Positions 34,121 to 43,495 of a stretch of 57,105 nucleotides of DNA are shown here, piece after piece; positions within the stretch are counted from its first letter, which is position 1; each line of letters opens with the position of its first letter. The notes below the pieces were generated by a model. It was given only the letters and a program-made list of their open reading frames with translations. It made no database searches and was not told the DNA's origin. Made by a program: the position numbers and the translations under genes. The stretch comes from Cytophagales bacterium. Lineage in GTDB: Bacteria > Bacteroidota > Bacteroidia > Cytophagales > Thermoflexibacteraceae. Location of the stretch: positions 1-57,105 of the forward strand of contig JAAFJS010000008.1 in the NCBI GenBank assembly GCA_013298985.1, given 5' to 3'.

Positions 34121-35104
34121 TTAAAACCGATACAAATAGGCAACCGAAGCAACCCATTCACGCGAAAGCCCGTCGGGGTTTGTAATGCGCGAGATGCCAT
34201 CAAGTTCTTTTTTTCCATACAATAATTTGATGCCTGACTTGGTAGAAAACTGATAGCCCAGCCCAGTGAGTATCGTCAAAGCAAGTCCATCACTGCCTTG
34301 CACGTCCACGCGTCTGCCTGTGCTTGGCAGAACGATGGTATCTTTGGTAAAGCGATAAATTGGCAACACACCTACAAAAAAATTAAACCTTGCAAATCGG
34401 AAATTGCGTTCTACGCGCAGCATCACGTCTTTTCCTCTGATAATCTGAGGGGCAGGCGGATAGAGAAAAAATGAGTTGGGGATAATTGCCATATTTCCAT
34501 CATCAGTAACTTCCAGATTTCTGGTAAATTGGTTGTTATTAGCATTGAGTGCCTGCTGATAACCCACCGCAAAAAGCCAATTACGGCTAATCACCGAAGC
34601 CCCAACGATAAAGTCGTACGTTCCCAAGCTCGTTTGATAGTACATGGGCAAGGGTGCGCCCGATTCTCTATTGGTCAAATCTCCGCGGTTAGTAGGGATT
34701 TTTGTGCCAATGGTAATGCCAATCTGGTACTTCTCATTGTTAAAAATATTGCGGCTAAGGCTGAGAGAAATATCACTTAGCCCATGTGTATCGCCAAGCC
34801 TGCCCGAAGTTGCCATATAGGGCAATTTGGCTTGAAATAGCGTTTTGGCGTTGATGCTGAAGTTTGCATCTATCGTAGTTGCCCAAATATGCGTGCCAAA
34901 CTTGGTGAAACCATAGCCTTGACTGATTTCTACGGACTGCAAACGAATGTCTAATTTTTTGTTAAAAGATTGATTGGGCTTCATCGCACCCATTGTACAA
35001 AAACCTGCATCACTGCAACCCTGCGCGAGGAGAAATGATTGGTTTAAACCAATTAAAACACTAATAATCAGTATTTTAAAAGACATTAAAAATAAAATTT
35101 TCAT
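34121..35104 (-). CDS. Hypothetical outer-membrane beta-barrel protein
   Basis: The start at 35104 gives 327 aa with a signal peptide (KILIISVLIGLNQSFLLAQG). The mature N-terminus CSDAGFCTMGAMKP is followed by alternating beta strands. It ends on a barrel-type C-terminal strand SVAYLYRF with terminal Phe, the usual outer-membrane insertion signal. It resembles the transporter/phenol-degradation-like barrels of Bacteroidota. No substrate can be assigned. It is convergent with the VCBS gene, 12 bases away. Confidence 0.85.
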   Translation of the reverse strand: MKILFLMSFKILIISVLIGLNQSFLLAQGCSDAGFCTMGAMKPNQSFNKKLDIRLQSVEISQGYGFTKFGTHIWATTIDANFSINAKTLFQAKLPYMATSGRLGDTHGLSDISLSLSRNIFNNEKYQIGITIGTKIPTNRGDLTNRESGAPLPMYYQTSLGTYDFIVGASVISRNWLFAVGYQQALNANNNQFTRNLEVTDDGNMAIIPNSFFLYPPAPQIIRGKDVMLRVERNFRFARFNFFVGVLPIYRFTKDTIVLPSTGRRVDVQGSDGLALTILTGLGYQFSTKSGIKLLYGKKELDGISRITNPDGLSREWVASVAYLYRF

Positions 35105-35205
35105 AGTATTTGTTAGTTTACCTATCCATACAAGCACAAAACAAAAAGGGTTGTTTGACCCCCTTAGCAATTTAGCAAAAGATATTAAAAAGTAGAGAGA
35201 ATTTT

Positions 35206-37275
35206 CTAAACTTTTATACCTACCACCAGCATATCGTCAATCTGGGAATTTTTGCCAAGCCAATTTGTAATTATCTCATTGATAATCTGTTGCTGTACGT
35301 GCATTGGCTTGTCTTGGATATGAAAAAGCATTTCTTTGAAGCGACGCGCCATAAATTTTTTATTGCTTTCTCCGCCAAACTGGTCGCGGTAGCCGTCTGT
35401 GGAAAGATAGAAAGTGGTAGGTTTGGAAATGTCAATGATATGTTTTTCAAAAAAGCGTTCTTCCTCGTCGCGTTGGAATCCGCCAATGGTGCGCTTGGTT
35501 GCCTTGATTTCAAAAAATTCAGCGACCTGATTTTCGTTGGTTTGGATATAATAAAGCGGATTAATCGCGCCTGCATAAGCCAAGGTTTTTTGCTTTTTAT
35601 CTACCACACAAAGAATAATATCCATGCCATCGCGCACCTCATTCATCTGTTGTTTAAGCACTTGGCGAATTTCTTTGTGCAATTCGAAAAGAATTTCATC
35701 AGGGGAAACAACTCCTGACTGAATAATTTTATTCAGGGATTGTACGCCCAGCACTGACATAAACGCGCCAGGTACACCATGCCCAGTACAATCTGCAACG
35801 GCAATAATCACCTTATCACCAAGCTCTGCAAGAAGGTAAAAATCACCACTAATCACATCTTTGGGCTTGTAATACACAAAATTTTCGGAAAAAAGCGTAT
35901 TTATCTCTTCTTGGTTAGGAAGCAGCGCAGTTTGGATTCGTTTGGCATAGCTGATACTTGCCATGATGCTTTCATTTTTCTTTTCTATTTCAGTATAAGC
36001 CCCTTCTAAGTCTTTGTTTTTATCTTCTATGGCTTTCTTCTGCTCATTGATTTCATCACTCTTAATATTGATTTCTTCGTTTTGTGTAATGATTTGCTTG
36101 TTTTGTTCCTTAATTTGCCTCACAGCCTTGGACTGATTGCGATAAAGCACAAAAGCCAAGATGGAAAGCCCAATAAAAATGATAGAAGAAGCGACAAAAA
36201 TATAAGTGATTTTTTGCTGGTTTTGAAGGTCTTTGTTTTTTTGTTCTAACTGCAACTGATTGATAATGCGTTCTTTTTCTTTTGCTTCATTTTCATATAT
36301 AGAGGTGATAGCGGAGTATTGTTGCTCGTAATCCTTGCCCAAAATGCTGTCTTGCAGTATCTTGCTTCTCTGATGATATTGGTATGCCTTTTCATATTCT
36401 TTTTTTTGACCATAAACTTCGGAAATTATACTTAAACTTTTCTGAATGAGAAACTTAGCACTCATTTTTTCGGCGGCATCAAGGCTGGTAGTGGCATAGG
36501 TGAGCGCGCCATCGGGGAGTTGTTTTTTCAAATAATATTCAGCCAAAATCAGTGCATTATCTGCTACTTCCTCCATATTATTGTACTTTTTGGCGGTAGC
36601 CAGTCCTTTTTGGAAAAACTCTATCGCCAAGCTACTCATGTCTTGCGCCAAATAAACCCTGCCAATATTGCTCTCAATATCAGCGATTTTTGATTTATCA
36701 TTTAGTTTTTCTGCTAATTTTTGCGCTAAAAAATAACTTTCTAATGCTTGCTTATAATCTTTTCGTGCCGCAAATACATTACCCATACCGTTCTGAATCC
36801 CTGTCATTAGCTCGAAGTCATTGTTTTTTTGGGCAATCACCAGTGCTTTTTCATAGTGTTCTTCTGCCTTATCCACATTGTTTTGATGGAGATAAATATG
36901 CCCCAATAGCTTGAAATTCAGTCCGATACAATCTTCGTACTGTATTCTTTCAGCTATTTCTAAGGCACTCAGCAAAAAGGAAAGAGCTTCATTGTATTCC
37001 GCCAGTTGAAGTTTTGCGTGTCCTATGCGGCACAGAGCCATTGCCACACCACGTTCGTAATTTGTATCCTGCGAAAGTCGTAAAGCCTTATCTGCTTCCT
37101 CGTTCATTTTCAGGGGATTACTATACACATAATATTTGCTGAGGGTGAGTAACTGATTGATTTGGGACGTATCTTGGTGAGAGGTCAAAGCATTTTCAGC
37201 CTTTGCTCCTTGGGTGTAAGCAATGGTATTAAAAAGTAGTAGGTATGAAAGTGCAATGTAAAAAGTAAATCGCAT
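35206..37275 (-). CDS. TPR sensor protein with SpoIIE-type PP2C phosphatase
   Basis: The start at 37275 (MRFTFYIALSYLLLF) gives a signal peptide and 689 aa. About seven TPR repeats occupy residues 50-330 (e.g. LLGHIYLHQNNVDKAEEHYEKALVIA written over two helices). Then come a membrane helix (YIFVASSIIFIGLSILAFVLY), a coiled coil and a cytoplasmic SpoIIE phosphatase. That domain shows ISGDFYLLAELGDKVIIAVADCTGHGVPGAFMS, with metal-binding aspartates, and ends at the DDMLVVGIKV motif. It should dephosphorylate a Ser/Thr-phosphorylated partner in response to an external or periplasmic signal. A SiaC-type protein at 18932 is a candidate partner; this is inference. Confidence 0.93.
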   Translation of the reverse strand: MRFTFYIALSYLLLFNTIAYTQGAKAENALTSHQDTSQINQLLTLSKYYVYSNPLKMNEEADKALRLSQDTNYERGVAMALCRIGHAKLQLAEYNEALSFLLSALEIAERIQYEDCIGLNFKLLGHIYLHQNNVDKAEEHYEKALVIAQKNNDFELMTGIQNGMGNVFAARKDYKQALESYFLAQKLAEKLNDKSKIADIESNIGRVYLAQDMSSLAIEFFQKGLATAKKYNNMEEVADNALILAEYYLKKQLPDGALTYATTSLDAAEKMSAKFLIQKSLSIISEVYGQKKEYEKAYQYHQRSKILQDSILGKDYEQQYSAITSIYENEAKEKERIINQLQLEQKNKDLQNQQKITYIFVASSIIFIGLSILAFVLYRNQSKAVRQIKEQNKQIITQNEEINIKSDEINEQKKAIEDKNKDLEGAYTEIEKKNESIMASISYAKRIQTALLPNQEEINTLFSENFVYYKPKDVISGDFYLLAELGDKVIIAVADCTGHGVPGAFMSVLGVQSLNKIIQSGVVSPDEILFELHKEIRQVLKQQMNEVRDGMDIILCVVDKKQKTLAYAGAINPLYYIQTNENQVAEFFEIKATKRTIGGFQRDEEERFFEKHIIDISKPTTFYLSTDGYRDQFGGESNKKFMARRFKEMLFHIQDKPMHVQQQIINEIITNWLGKNSQIDDMLVVGIKV

Positions 37276-37490
37276 TATATTTGAGCAAGGTTTGCATAAG
37301 TTGTTTGGGGGAAACTTAAAGTACAACTATTAGAAGCAAAAATACAACATTTCTTGAAAATTAATAATTTATAATCCTTATTTTTGACAAAAATCAATCA
37401 ATTACTCAGTTTTTCCTGCAAAGAAGGGGGACATTGGGAATGAATATGAGGTATTTTTTTCTAATCTAAAAATCAGTTTGAGCTATATCA

Positions 37491-37979
37491 ATGGACAAGG
37501 AATCAGTCATCAAAGCACTTTTGGACACCCTGCCACAGGTGGGAGAAGTGAGCTGGATAAGCATACGCCCAGAGCGCGGCGAGGAGGTCAAAGTAATAGA
37601 AGAAGTGGAAGTGATTGAAAATAAGGGACTTGCAGGCGACCACTACAAAGGCAAGTCGGATAGCAAACGCCACGTTACACTCATTCAGGCGGAACATTTG
37701 GCGGCGGTAGCCTCGATGCTGGGCAAGGAAACCATCAATCCTGCCCTCACGCGACGCAATATCGTGGTCAAAGGCATTAACCTACTCGCTTTGCAGGGCA
37801 GGCAGTTCCAAATCGGAGAGGCTATCTTGGAAACGACAGGGCTTTGCCACCCCTGCTCACAAATGGAAAAAAAATTAGGTGAGGGCGGCTACAACGCCAT
37901 GCGCGGGCATGGAGGCATCACCACGCGCGTAGTCAAAGGAGGCAAAATCAGGCTGGGTGATGAGGTGAAGATGATTTGA
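37491..37979 (+). CDS. MOSC-domain protein
   Basis: This 162-aa single MOSC domain binds the molybdenum cofactor sulfur in known relatives. Typical blocks are GLAGDHYKGKSDSKRHVTLIQAEHL and NIVVKGINLLALQGRQFQIG. The conserved cysteine region is TTGLC119-HPC122-SQM. It resembles YiiM-like bacterial proteins. The likely role is in sulfur transfer or Moco-dependent reduction; the substrate is unknown. The gene stands alone, divergent from the phosphatase. Confidence 0.92.
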   Translation: MDKESVIKALLDTLPQVGEVSWISIRPERGEEVKVIEEVEVIENKGLAGDHYKGKSDSKRHVTLIQAEHLAAVASMLGKETINPALTRRNIVVKGINLLALQGRQFQIGEAILETTGLCHPCSQMEKKLGEGGYNAMRGHGGITTRVVKGGKIRLGDEVKMI

Positions 37980-37990
37980 AAAGTGTGTAA

Positions 37991-38013
37991 GTAATTATGA
38001 ATTATTAATTAAT
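37991..38013. repeat. AT-rich interspersed repeat (partial copy)
   Basis: GTAATTATGAATTATTAATT is a short member of the AATTATGAATTA family. The nearby ATAATCAATGTTTTAT (38039-38054) also occurs at 1305-1320, beside the copy at 1261. Confidence 0.5.
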
Positions 38014-38100
38014 TGCAGTAGCAAACCTTGTAAAATATTGATAATCAATGTTTTATTTATTTTTTATAATAAAACAAAAACATCACTTAATCAATAAAAT

Positions 38101-38334
38101 ATGGAACAACGAATTATCAAAGGGAAAAATTGGGACGGTGATGCAGGGCAAGAACACTACCTGCAAATGTGCGCGAGGCTTACTGTCGCAGAGAGAATTG
38201 AGCTATTAGAAAAATTAAATAAGAAAATATACGATTTTTTTTATTCAAACCCTGATAATCATAGACTTATACAACAAAAAGATGGTAAGCAATCAAGACT
38301 ACAAGGACTTTCTAAGTCTATTAGAACGATTTGA
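38101..38334 (+). CDS. Small hypothetical protein
   Basis: This 77-aa soluble protein has a charged N-terminus (MEQRIIKGKNWDGDAGQEHY), a helix RLTVAERIELLEKLNKKIYDFF and a basic tail. It has no signal peptide. It was not recognised. It lies before the GIY-YIG-like gene with a 58-base gap, so it may belong to the same accessory block. Confidence 0.6.
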   Translation: MEQRIIKGKNWDGDAGQEHYLQMCARLTVAERIELLEKLNKKIYDFFYSNPDNHRLIQQKDGKQSRLQGLSKSIRTI

Positions 38335-38392
38335 GGTTTGATAAATAGCAATTAGCTCAATTAATTTTATCCCAATCACTAAATTTATTTAC

Positions 38393-38944
38393 ATGAAAGT
38401 TTCTCAAGAAGAAATACTATCCAACAAAATCAAACAACCTGATAAAAAAAGTCTTAAAAGTACAAATCTGTCAATATCTATAGTGGGTTTACTTTTGTGT
38501 TTATTTGTTTATGCAGTGCTGAAATATGAAGATGTGGTTGATGAACAGCCAGATGGGACAGTTATTTTGAAGCCAGAGAGAGAAGCAAAATTAAAAGAAG
38601 GAATAAAAAAAATTGAAAAATGCACACAATACGCATTAGTAGCTACAGAAGATGGTTGGTTTCCATGCTATACTTGCACAAATGGAAAAAATTTCATATT
38701 TTTGTCAAGAGGTGAAATTTGGAAATATGGATATACCTGTGAAAAAGATATAAAAAAAGACCGCTATAAAGGGGATTTTCCTGCACAAAACTTAGAGGCA
38801 ATCCCGCAATTTAAAGGTTTTTTACAAGAATGTAAGGTAGAGGAGCTACGCAAAATATTCAATTACCCCATTTTGCCTGAAAATCAGAAAAGGAAATTAG
38901 AAGACCGTTTAGCAAGACCTGCGGGCAATAACTATGACACTTAA
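38393..38944 (+). CDS. GIY-YIG-like orphan toxin candidate with one membrane helix
   Basis: This 183-aa protein has an N-terminal charged stretch, then one membrane helix (about 25-43, NLSISIVGLLLCLFVYAVL). The C-terminal domain (about 74-180) reads QYALVATEDGWFPCYTC, GEIWKYGYT, DRY, LQEC...E and RPAGNN. This fits the order of a GIY-YIG nuclease: Y80, Y112-G113, R124, an acidic residue near E150, and N179. The block resembles C-terminal nuclease domains of polymorphic toxins, as I remember them. C92, C95 and two other cysteines could bind metal. It overlaps the next gene by 11 bases, as toxin-immunity pairs do. Confidence 0.6.
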   Translation: MKVSQEEILSNKIKQPDKKSLKSTNLSISIVGLLLCLFVYAVLKYEDVVDEQPDGTVILKPEREAKLKEGIKKIEKCTQYALVATEDGWFPCYTCTNGKNFIFLSRGEIWKYGYTCEKDIKKDRYKGDFPAQNLEAIPQFKGFLQECKVEELRKIFNYPILPENQKRKLEDRLARPAGNNYDT

Positions 38945-39401
38945 TGTAAATTTAACGCAAAATACGCCACCCACAGAAAAGTTTGTACTTGATATTACAA
39001 GTGTGGCATGGCATGAAGTAAGCCCAAAAATGCGAAATAGTGAGCTTCGCAAAGCCTTAAAAGCACTCAATATCGTAAATTATACCTCTGAAATAAAGGA
39101 GGTCTATTTTACCTTTATGGTTCTTCCTGCTGATGTAGAAACTTGGCGAGATTCTAAAAGTAGCTATTCTCCCCAAAAGAAAAAACTCTCTCTTATTGCA
39201 TGGCTGGATTACAAAAAATTTGCTCAAGCCTCTGATAAAGAAGCTATTACCATGCAAGCACAAACCTATTTAGATACAATTTTGACATTCCCAACTATCA
39301 GAGGACTGAAAAAAAACCCATTTGACCACCAGAAATTTTATAATGATGTAAAGGCATTATTTGAAAAAAACCAGTGGATTCCTACCACCATTTCTTCGTA
39401 G
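38934..39401 (+). CDS. Hypothetical partner (possible immunity protein)
   Basis: This 155-aa protein starts inside the end of the GIY-YIG-like gene, so the two are translationally coupled. It is a soluble alpha/beta protein (VYFTFMVLPADVETWRDSK, KKLSLIAWLDYKKFAQASDKE) with no signal peptide. It was not recognised. Position and size suit an immunity protein or antitoxin. The 3' end overlaps the convergent metallo-hydrolase by 20 bases. Confidence 0.6.
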   Translation: MTLNVNLTQNTPPTEKFVLDITSVAWHEVSPKMRNSELRKALKALNIVNYTSEIKEVYFTFMVLPADVETWRDSKSSYSPQKKKLSLIAWLDYKKFAQASDKEAITMQAQTYLDTILTFPTIRGLKKNPFDHQKFYNDVKALFEKNQWIPTTISS

Positions 39402-40488
39402 GATAAAGGCTATCTATCACCACCAACTCGCCAATCATGGGCGTAGTAATAGGCTGATTCAGCGTTTTGGCGTGCGCGCTCACCCGCGTAATCGGCTCGT
39501 CCCAAGCGTGCATTGCCAGCGTAAACTTACCCCAATGCACAGGCATTAACACCTTTGCCTTCAAATCCACCGCCGCCTGCGCTGTTTCTTCGGGCATCAC
39601 GTGAATATTTGACCAATATTTATTGTACTGCCCACACTCCAATAGAGCCAAATCGAAGCCACCAAACTTTTCACCAATTTCCTTAAAATGAGTGTCATAG
39701 CCTGAATCTCCACCAATAAAAATTTGATAATCAGGAGTTTGCAAAACAAAAGAAGTCCAAAGTGTATTGCCTCGTGTAAAACCTCTGCCCGAAAAATGTC
39801 GCGCAGGCGTAGCAGTCAGTTGTATATTTCCATCAATTTTCAGGCTTTCCCACCAGTCAAACTCGTGGATTTGGCTTTCCTCAAACCCCCAGCGCGATAG
39901 GTGTGCGCCCACGCCAAGCGCAGTACAGACTTGCTTTGTAGTAGGAATTAATTTGAGCATCGTTTCATAATCCAAATGGTCGTAATGGTCGTGCGTAATC
40001 ACCAATATATCGATGATAGGAAAGTCCTCGACCTTGTAAACATCAGTCCCTGCAAAATTTTTATCGCCAAAAGGTATGGGCGAGGGTCGCAGGCTAAAAA
40101 CAGGGTCAATCAAAATGTTTTTGCCATTTATCCTCAAAAAATAAGAAGAATGTCCGAACCATACCAACATTGGTTTTTCTCCTGTCAAGTTTTTCAAATC
40201 TGTTTTAACAGAAGGTAGCGGTTTGTCAGGGGCAACATTGCTGGGCTTATTGAAGAAAAACTCACGCATCATTTTTGGGTAGCTACCGCCACCTGTGAGC
40301 ATGGGCGTTTCGCTTTTATTTTTGAAAGTGCCGTCTTTGTACTGAGGTGATTTTTGGATTCTTTCCAGCCTTGCGCCTGCGGGGTTTGCGCCAAATTGAG
40401 GCAACTGAACAAACAAAAAAACAGCTACTACCAAAACTACAATGACAATGAAGAAAATAAACATGAGTTTTTTGAAAAATTTAAGCAT
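39382..40488 (-). CDS. MBL-fold metallo-hydrolase (NAPE-PLD/UlaG-like)
   Basis: This 368-aa protein has an N-terminal membrane anchor (FIFFIVIVVLVVAVFLFVQL) and a metallo-beta-lactamase domain. The metal motif is T-H166-D-H168-Y-D170-H171. Further blocks are LVWFGHSSYFLRINGKNILIDPVFS, TATPARHFSGRGFTRGNTLWTSFVL, FIGGDSGYDTHFKEIG and MPVHWGKFTLAMH. These are the hallmarks of NAPE-PLD/UlaG-like hydrolases found in Bacteroidota. The substrate may be a phospholipid or lactone. Confidence 0.93.
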   Translation of the reverse strand: MLKFFKKLMFIFFIVIVVLVVAVFLFVQLPQFGANPAGARLERIQKSPQYKDGTFKNKSETPMLTGGGSYPKMMREFFFNKPSNVAPDKPLPSVKTDLKNLTGEKPMLVWFGHSSYFLRINGKNILIDPVFSLRPSPIPFGDKNFAGTDVYKVEDFPIIDILVITHDHYDHLDYETMLKLIPTTKQVCTALGVGAHLSRWGFEESQIHEFDWWESLKIDGNIQLTATPARHFSGRGFTRGNTLWTSFVLQTPDYQIFIGGDSGYDTHFKEIGEKFGGFDLALLECGQYNKYWSNIHVMPEETAQAAVDLKAKVLMPVHWGKFTLAMHAWDEPITRVSAHAKTLNQPITTPMIGELVVIDSLYPTKKWW

Positions 40489-40495
40489 GAAAAAT

Positions 40496-40591
40496 AATTA
40501 TGAATTATAAATTATGAGTTAATACAATGGTTCTCTGACAGTTTTTGTGGAGAGCCGAAATCTATGCGGTTTTAAAAACCTTATAGATTTG
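40496..40591. repeat. Modular intergenic repeat
   Basis: An AATTATGAATTATAAATTAT-type run (40496-40527) is followed by TGACAGTTTTTGTGG (40536-40550), a 14/15 match to the arm at 1129-1143. A hairpin AAATCTATGCGGTTTT / AAAACCTTATAGATTT (40558-40591, 14/16) comes next. The module order is the same as at 1093-1234. The rest of the 392-base gap 40489-40880 is AT-rich; no gene was seen. Confidence 0.65.
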
Positions 40592-40809
40592 ATTATCAAT
40601 CGAATAATTAAGCAACAAAATTAAGGAATTATTTTTGCAATGCAATCCAGACAGAAAATCAAGTTTGGTATCAAATCCAATTTGTAAAAAAGAGCATAAA
40701 AAGACAACGGAAAACACCTTTTAACGTTTAAGTTCTTAAATAGTTACAAGTGCCAAATTCAAAAGTTTAGTTTTTGTCAAAAAATAATCAAAAAAATATA
40801 CTTTTTGCC

Positions 40810-40847
40810 GTTGTTGTGTGTTGAACGCTGTGTGCAACACCAACAAC
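40810..40847. repeat. Hairpin before the VIT/vWA gene
   Basis: GTTGTTGTGTGTTG pairs with CAACACCAACAAC with one bulge, 33 bases before the ATG at 40881. It may affect translation. It resembles the hairpin that follows the gene (43429-43470). Confidence 0.5.
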
Positions 40848-40880
40848 AATATAATATCACTCATTTAACACTCGTTTTGT

Positions 40881-43421
40881 ATGAAAAAAAGGGTTTTTAC
40901 TTTTCTAAATAATTGGTTATCAGTCGTTTTATTAGGTTTGACTACTTCTGTTTTTGCCCAAAAAAGTGAGGCTACAGGCGAGGCAGAACGAACGTTATCG
41001 CCTTATTTCGTGGTGATTACGGAAAACCCCGAATTAGACCAAATGCCACTCAAAGGCACTACCGCAGAGGTGAATATTGCGGGTGTCATCGCTGATGTGA
41101 AGGTGAGGCAGGTCTATATCAATACTGGCAAAAAACCTTTGGAGGCATTGTACGTATTTCCCGCCTCTACACGTGCCGCCGTTTACGCGATGCAGATGCA
41201 AGTGGGCAAGCGGCTGGTTGTAGCGCGAGTAGCTACCAAAGACCAAGCCCGCGAACGCTATGAAAAGGCAAAATCGGAGGGAAAAACAGCTTCCCTTTTA
41301 GAGCAGGAACGTCCCAACGTTTTTCAGATGAGTGTAGCCAATATTCAGCCCAACGACTCTATCATTGTTACCATGAGCTATACGGAACTGCTTGTACCAG
41401 AGGAAGGTATGTACGAATTTTCTTACCCAACCGTAGTGGCACCGCGCTACTCGACCACGCTGGCAAAGTTTATGAAAGACAACGAGCAGTGGATAGAGCA
41501 GCCTTACGAACAGGAAGGTAAAAAGCCGTCTTATACATTTGACATCAAAGCGAAAATTAATGCGGGTATGCCCATAGACGAAGCAAGTTGTAGCTCACAT
41601 AAAGTATTGGTTTCCAATGACAAAAGTGGTGCAAAACTGATAAAATTAGATGCCACAGAAAAATTAAGTGGTAACCGCGATTTCATTATCAAATACAGGT
41701 TATCAGGAGGCAATACACAGTCGGGCTTGCTGACTTATGAAACCAAAGATGAGAATTTTTTTCTACTGATGCTGCACCCACCCAATCGCGTGGAAACAGC
41801 GCAGATTCCGCCCAGAGAGTTCGTGTTCCTCATAGACGCTTCTGCCTCAATGGAAGGATTCCCAATTAATGTTACCAAATCACTGATTTCTAATCTTTTA
41901 AATAGTCTTCGCCCCAGTGATTTTTTCAATATTATGCTTTTTGACAATACCCACAATTTTGTTGCGCCAAAATCTATGGAGGCAACCCCAGAGAACATAA
42001 AAGCGGCTTTGAGTAGGATTGTACTGAGAAACGCGATAGGTGGAACGGATTTGTTGCCTGCACTCAGAACGGCTTTTGCTCACAGCAAGCGCACTGACCT
42101 TTCCAAAACTTTTGTGGTGGTTACTGACGGTTTTGTTTCGGTCGAAAAAGAAACTTTTGACATGATTCAGCGCAATTTGAATGATGGAAATTTATTTGCT
42201 TTCGGCATTGGCAGTAGTGTAAACCGCTATTTGATAGAGGGCATGGCGCGTATGGGCATGGGTGAGCCGTTCATCGCCACTAATGAAAAAGAGGCAATTA
42301 CGGCGGCGGAAAAATTCAGAAAATATATCCAAACTCCTGTACTGACAGAGGTAAAAGTAGGATTTGAGGGTTTGCAAGCGTATGATGTAGAGCCTTCTGC
42401 CTTTCCTGATATGCTCGCAGAACGTCCATTGATAGTTTTTGGGAAATATAAGGGCAAATTGCAGGGAAATATTAAGATTACAGGCAAAACGGGAAGTGGT
42501 GATTTTGAAAGTGTGGTAAACACTTCTTTGGCAAGCACACAGAACAATCAGGCACTGAAATACTTGTGGGCAAGACAGAGAATCAGGGAGTTAGATGACT
42601 ACAATGCTATCCAGCTGGGCTGGGCTGAGGTAGAGCAGATTTTGAATATTGGGTTGAAATACCATTTATTGACCAATTATACTTCATTTGTGGCGATAGA
42701 TTCGACTGTAAATCGCCAAAAACAGGTCGCCACTGTTACGCAGGCACTTCCGCTTCCGCAGGGCGTGAGTAATGCTGCCGTAGGTTCGCAAGAGTTTAAA
42801 ACGAATGTGATGGCGGCTTCCCCCGCTTCGCCAAGTAGCTTTAACCCAAGCAAAACCGCAGGAAATAGCAAGCGCGGCACAGACGGTATTCGCTATGCGC
42901 TACCCGACCAAACCAAGCTCTACGGTGATTCGGTGGTGCTAAATTGGGATTTATTGGAAGATGTAAGCTACAAAGACAAGATTGAAAAGTACGAGGTTCG
43001 CGTGTATGACCTTTCCGAAGAATTGCTTTTCAAACAAAATACAGACAGCAAATTCATGTTGCTCAATACCAACAAAGACAAAATGGCAGGACATAATAAC
43101 CTGATTTTCAAGGTTATTCCTTTGGACAAAAGTGGAAAACCGCTTATTGATGTAGAAAACAGCGAAGGAATTGCCATTAATAAATTAGATGCAAGCCAAA
43201 AGACAAGCGTGCAAAGCCAAGTAGTTCCTGTGCTTAACGCCAAAAAAGCATGGAGTGACAGACTGATAGAAACCGCCAAACTCTTTGAAAAACAACAACT
43301 TTGGACTGATGCAATGAATATGTACGAAACGGCAATTCGTACGCTGAAAGACCGCCAAAAGCTAAAAGCAGAAGTGTTTTACCAAGAATTTTTGGAAAGA
43401 CAAGGCATGAGCTTGAAGTAG
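40881..43421 (+). CDS. VIT and von Willebrand A domain protein
   Basis: This 846-aa secreted protein starts with a signal peptide (MKKRVFTFLNNWLSVVLLGL). A VIT domain (about 50-190) contains LEALYVFPASTRAAVYAMQM and the ARERYEKAKSEGKTASLLEQ motif. The vWA domain (about 310-480) has the MIDAS motif D319-A-S-A-S323 and the later T in NAIGGTDLLP and D in VVTDGFVS. The C-terminal third (about 620-846) is a less conserved beta region. The layout resembles inter-alpha-trypsin-inhibitor-type bacterial proteins. A role in surface adhesion is an inference from the domains. Confidence 0.93.
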   Translation: MKKRVFTFLNNWLSVVLLGLTTSVFAQKSEATGEAERTLSPYFVVITENPELDQMPLKGTTAEVNIAGVIADVKVRQVYINTGKKPLEALYVFPASTRAAVYAMQMQVGKRLVVARVATKDQARERYEKAKSEGKTASLLEQERPNVFQMSVANIQPNDSIIVTMSYTELLVPEEGMYEFSYPTVVAPRYSTTLAKFMKDNEQWIEQPYEQEGKKPSYTFDIKAKINAGMPIDEASCSSHKVLVSNDKSGAKLIKLDATEKLSGNRDFIIKYRLSGGNTQSGLLTYETKDENFFLLMLHPPNRVETAQIPPREFVFLIDASASMEGFPINVTKSLISNLLNSLRPSDFFNIMLFDNTHNFVAPKSMEATPENIKAALSRIVLRNAIGGTDLLPALRTAFAHSKRTDLSKTFVVVTDGFVSVEKETFDMIQRNLNDGNLFAFGIGSSVNRYLIEGMARMGMGEPFIATNEKEAITAAEKFRKYIQTPVLTEVKVGFEGLQAYDVEPSAFPDMLAERPLIVFGKYKGKLQGNIKITGKTGSGDFESVVNTSLASTQNNQALKYLWARQRIRELDDYNAIQLGWAEVEQILNIGLKYHLLTNYTSFVAIDSTVNRQKQVATVTQALPLPQGVSNAAVGSQEFKTNVMAASPASPSSFNPSKTAGNSKRGTDGIRYALPDQTKLYGDSVVLNWDLLEDVSYKDKIEKYEVRVYDLSEELLFKQNTDSKFMLLNTNKDKMAGHNNLIFKVIPLDKSGKPLIDVENSEGIAINKLDASQKTSVQSQVVPVLNAKKAWSDRLIETAKLFEKQQLWTDAMNMYETAIRTLKDRQKLKAEVFYQEFLERQGMSLK

Positions 43422-43428
43422 GATTTTA

Positions 43429-43470
43429 CTCCGTTGTTGTTTGTTGATAAGAACGCAAACAACAGCGGAG
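43429..43470. terminator. Hairpin after the VIT/vWA gene
   Basis: CTCCGTTGTTGTTTG and CAAACAACAGCGGAG pair at 14 of 15 positions, 8 bases beyond the stop. It lies between convergent genes and probably terminates both. Confidence 0.8.
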
Positions 43471-43495
43471 ATTATTTAAAAAATATAAAAACTAT

